Source: JBAWXE01 sp037144255 (GTDB lineage: Bacteria > Bacteroidota > Bacteroidia > Chitinophagales > Chitinophagaceae). From it: a stretch of 5,308 nt of DNA. The DNA lies in NCBI GenBank assembly GCA_037144255.1, contig JBAWXE010000140.1, positions 1 to 5,308 of the forward strand, in the 5' to 3' direction. A program made the position numbers and the translations under genes. The notes below the pieces were generated by a model that worked only from the letters and a program-made list of their open reading frames with translations, ran no database searches and had not been told where the DNA came from. This document shows positions 3,414 to 5,308 of this stretch, piece by piece; positions within the stretch are counted from its first letter, which is position 1, and every line of letters begins with the position of its first letter.

Positions 3414-5308
3414 TTAGTCTCTATGATATTTTAGCCACATATTCCACAGCATGAAAGCCCATTTATCAGCTTGCTCATCTATCAGCATAGCTGTTGGTTT
3501 ACCTGCACCATGTCCGGCTTTGGTCTCAATGCGTATAAGGGTAGGGTTGCTACATTTTTGTGCTGCTTGTAGTGCTGCTGCAAACTTGAATGAGTGCGCA
3601 GGTACCACACGGTCATCATGGTCACCTGTAGTGATCATGGTAGCAGGGTAGCAAGTACCTTTCTTTACATTATGTACAGGAGAGTAGGCATGCAGATAGT
3701 CGAACATCTCTTTGCTATCATTAGCAGTGCCATAGTCATATGCCCATCCTGCACCTGCAGTGAACTTGTGGTAACGCAACATATCCAATACGCCTACAGC
3801 CGGGAAACATACGCGGAACAGATCAGGGCGTTGTGTCATACAAGCACCTATCAGCAACCCCCCGTTAGAGCCTCCTGAAATAGCCAGATAGTCTTTTGAG
3901 GTATAGCCTTCTTTTATCAGGTATTCTGCTGCAGCTATAAAATCATCAAATACATTTTGCTTATGTTCCTTAGTGCCTGCATTATGCCATTTGTCACCAT
4001 ATTCGCCACCGCCACGTATATTGGCTACAGCGTATATACCGCCATTCTCCATAAACACCAAGTTACTGATACTGAAAGATGGGGTAAGGCTGATATTAAA
4101 ACCACCGTAGCCATAGAGCATTACAGGGTTTTTGCCATTAAGTTCCATTCCTCTCTTGTGAGTAAGGATCATTGGAATTTTACTACCATCGCGAGAGGTA
4201 TAGAATACTTGTTCACTCTGATAGTTGCTAGGTTCGAATTTTACGTTTGGTTGTTTATATACTTTCGATTCTCCAGTGGTGATATCATATCTGAAAATGG
4301 TAGGAGGATAGATATATGAAGTATAAGAGTAGTACAAGACATGTTCACTGCGTTTGCCACTGAATCCACTTGCTGTACCTAAACCAGGTAAAACGATCTT
4401 AGTTTCTCTCTTTCCATCAAGGCTGTATTGGTATACTTTTGATACTGCATCTTTAATGTATTGAGCAAAGAACTTACCACCACATGATGTAACTGTAAGT
4501 GGAAATTCTACTTCTGGTATCAGCTCTTCCCAATTCTCAGGCTTAGGATCTTCAGCTTTTACCATTATTAGTTTACGGTTCGGAGCCTTCAGATTTGTAA
4601 GGATATAGAGTACGCCTTTTTCTTCATGGATTACTTCATGTTCATTCTCGAAACCATTGATAATCTGTCTGATAGGTGCATTTTTTTCACTCAGATCTTG
4701 TACGTATAATTCATTTCCATAAGTAGCTTCTGAGGCAGAGATGATCAAGTATTTTTGATCTTCAGTAACCTCGGCACCTATATATCTGCGAGGGGTTTTG
4801 TCTCCACCGAATATCAGTTTATCGCTCTTTTGAGATGTACCTAATTTGTGAAAATATAATTTATGATGTTCTGTTTTGCCTGATAGTTGGCTGCCTTCTT
4901 TAGGCTTGTCGTAGCTACTGTAGTAGAAACCTTCGTTGCCAAACCATGCTACCTCGCTGAACTTAATATCATATAATGTGTCTTCTAATTTCTTTTTGGT
5001 CTTGGTATCTATGATGATCACTTTGCGCCAGTCTGAGCCACCTTCGGAGATTTGGTAAGCAGCTAGAGAACCATCCTTAGTGAACTGTATGCCAGCCAAA
5101 GATGTGGTACCATCTGTGGAGAATTTATTAGGATCTAAGAATACTTCTTCTTCCTCCCCACGACCATGACGGTATAATACTGACTGGTTTTGTAATCCGT
5201 TATTTTTATATACATACTTATATTCGCCCTCAATGAATGGAGCCGAAAACTTCTCGTAATTCCATAATTCCGTCAAGCGTTTCTTTATTGCATCGCGATA
5301 TGGTATCT
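3414..5308 (-). CDS. Prolyl oligopeptidase (peptidase family S9A), N-terminus cut by window edge
   Basis: This serine peptidase cleaves short peptides after proline. 630 residues are visible; about 60-90 N-terminal residues, including any signal peptide, lie beyond the right edge, so cytoplasm versus periplasm cannot be decided. The frame stays open to the edge, beginning IPYRDAIKKRLTELWNYEKF, a typical early S9A sequence; the TTG at 5276 is an internal Leu. Visible residues up to about 370 form the seven-bladed beta-propeller and about 375-630 the alpha/beta-hydrolase domain. Key sites (visible numbering) are: YGYGGFN at 398-404, whose Tyr helps form the oxyanion hole; ANIRGGGEYGDKWH at 428-441; nucleophile Ser480 in GGSNGG (codon 3869-3867); Trp521, matching the S1 proline-stacking Trp of the pig enzyme; Asp564 and substrate-binding Arg566 in DHDDRVVP (Asp codon 3617-3615); and His599 in AGHG (codon 3512-3510). 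Ser-Asp-His spacing (84 and 35) is close to the pig enzyme (87 and 39). The triad is complete, so it should be active. A strong terminator follows. Confidence 0.96.
   Translation of the reverse strand, partial: IPYRDAIKKRLTELWNYEKFSAPFIEGEYKYVYKNNGLQNQSVLYRHGRGEEEEVFLDPNKFSTDGTTSLAGIQFTKDGSLAAYQISEGGSDWRKVIIIDTKTKKKLEDTLYDIKFSEVAWFGNEGFYYSSYDKPKEGSQLSGKTEHHKLYFHKLGTSQKSDKLIFGGDKTPRRYIGAEVTEDQKYLIISASEATYGNELYVQDLSEKNAPIRQIINGFENEHEVIHEEKGVLYILTNLKAPNRKLIMVKAEDPKPENWEELIPEVEFPLTVTSCGGKFFAQYIKDAVSKVYQYSLDGKRETKIVLPGLGTASGFSGKRSEHVLYYSYTSYIYPPTIFRYDITTGESKVYKQPNVKFEPSNYQSEQVFYTSRDGSKIPMILTHKRGMELNGKNPVMLYGYGGFNISLTPSFSISNLVFMENGGIYAVANIRGGGEYGDKWHNAGTKEHKQNVFDDFIAAAEYLIKEGYTSKDYLAISGGSNGGLLIGACMTQRPDLFRVCFPAVGVLDMLRYHKFTAGAGWAYDYGTANDSKEMFDYLHAYSPVHNVKKGTCYPATMITTGDHDDRVVPAHSFKFAAALQAAQKCSNPTLIRIETKAGHGAGKPTAMLIDEQADKWAFMLWNMWLKYHRD

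Noticed and set aside
3451..4319. Plus-strand frames of 66, 94 and 120 codons opposite the peptidase gene
   Set aside because: They are shadows of a clearly conserved prolyl oligopeptidase coding sequence.
5274..5276. TTG as the start of the prolyl oligopeptidase
   Set aside because: The frame continues to the window edge with IPYRDAIKKR, typical internal S9A sequence, so the codon is an internal Leu.

Overview
The window most likely comes from a member of the Bacteroidota, perhaps a Chitinophagaceae-like relative. The evidence is promoter-like elements of the TTTG / TAnnTTTG type, A-rich leaders without Shine-Dalgarno sequences, an SSC lipobox, and protein families common in that phylum. 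GC is moderate, roughly 40-45% in the better conserved genes. This placement is inferred from sequence style, not from a marker gene.

Layout. At 3-527 (+) is the 3' part of an AT-rich gene for a Ser/Tyr/Asn/Thr-rich, probably exported protein, cut by the left edge. It converges on a DUF1801 gene (652-1077, -) across a short structured gap (528-651). A 497-base gene-free stretch (1078-1574) holds a palindrome, promoter-like motifs, fragments resembling dispersed intergenic repeats, small hairpins and a 17-base tandem repeat. Next come a queuosine-precursor transporter of the YhhQ family (1575-2354, -), a 173-base gap with a terminator-like set of competing hairpins (2355-2527), a lipoprotein with a glycine-rich membrane segment (2528-3247, -; the start is corrected here from the longer frame), a strong 14-bp-stem terminator (3361-3391), and most of a prolyl oligopeptidase (3414 to the right edge, -, N-terminus missing).

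The four minus-strand genes show no shared pathway. Each is separated by more than 120 bases, and several gaps carry terminator or promoter signals, so they look like independent housekeeping or accessory units rather than one operon. YhhQ salvages preQ0/preQ1 for tRNA queuosine. Prolyl oligopeptidase cleaves short proline-containing peptides. DUF1801 and the lipoprotein have no assigned role.

No defence system, mobile-element gene, CRISPR array, tRNA or rRNA is visible. The parts most worth a second look are non-coding: the competing hairpins between the lipoprotein gene and yhhQ, and the 1078-1574 stretch, which has plus-strand promoter-like signals but no convincing plus-strand gene.
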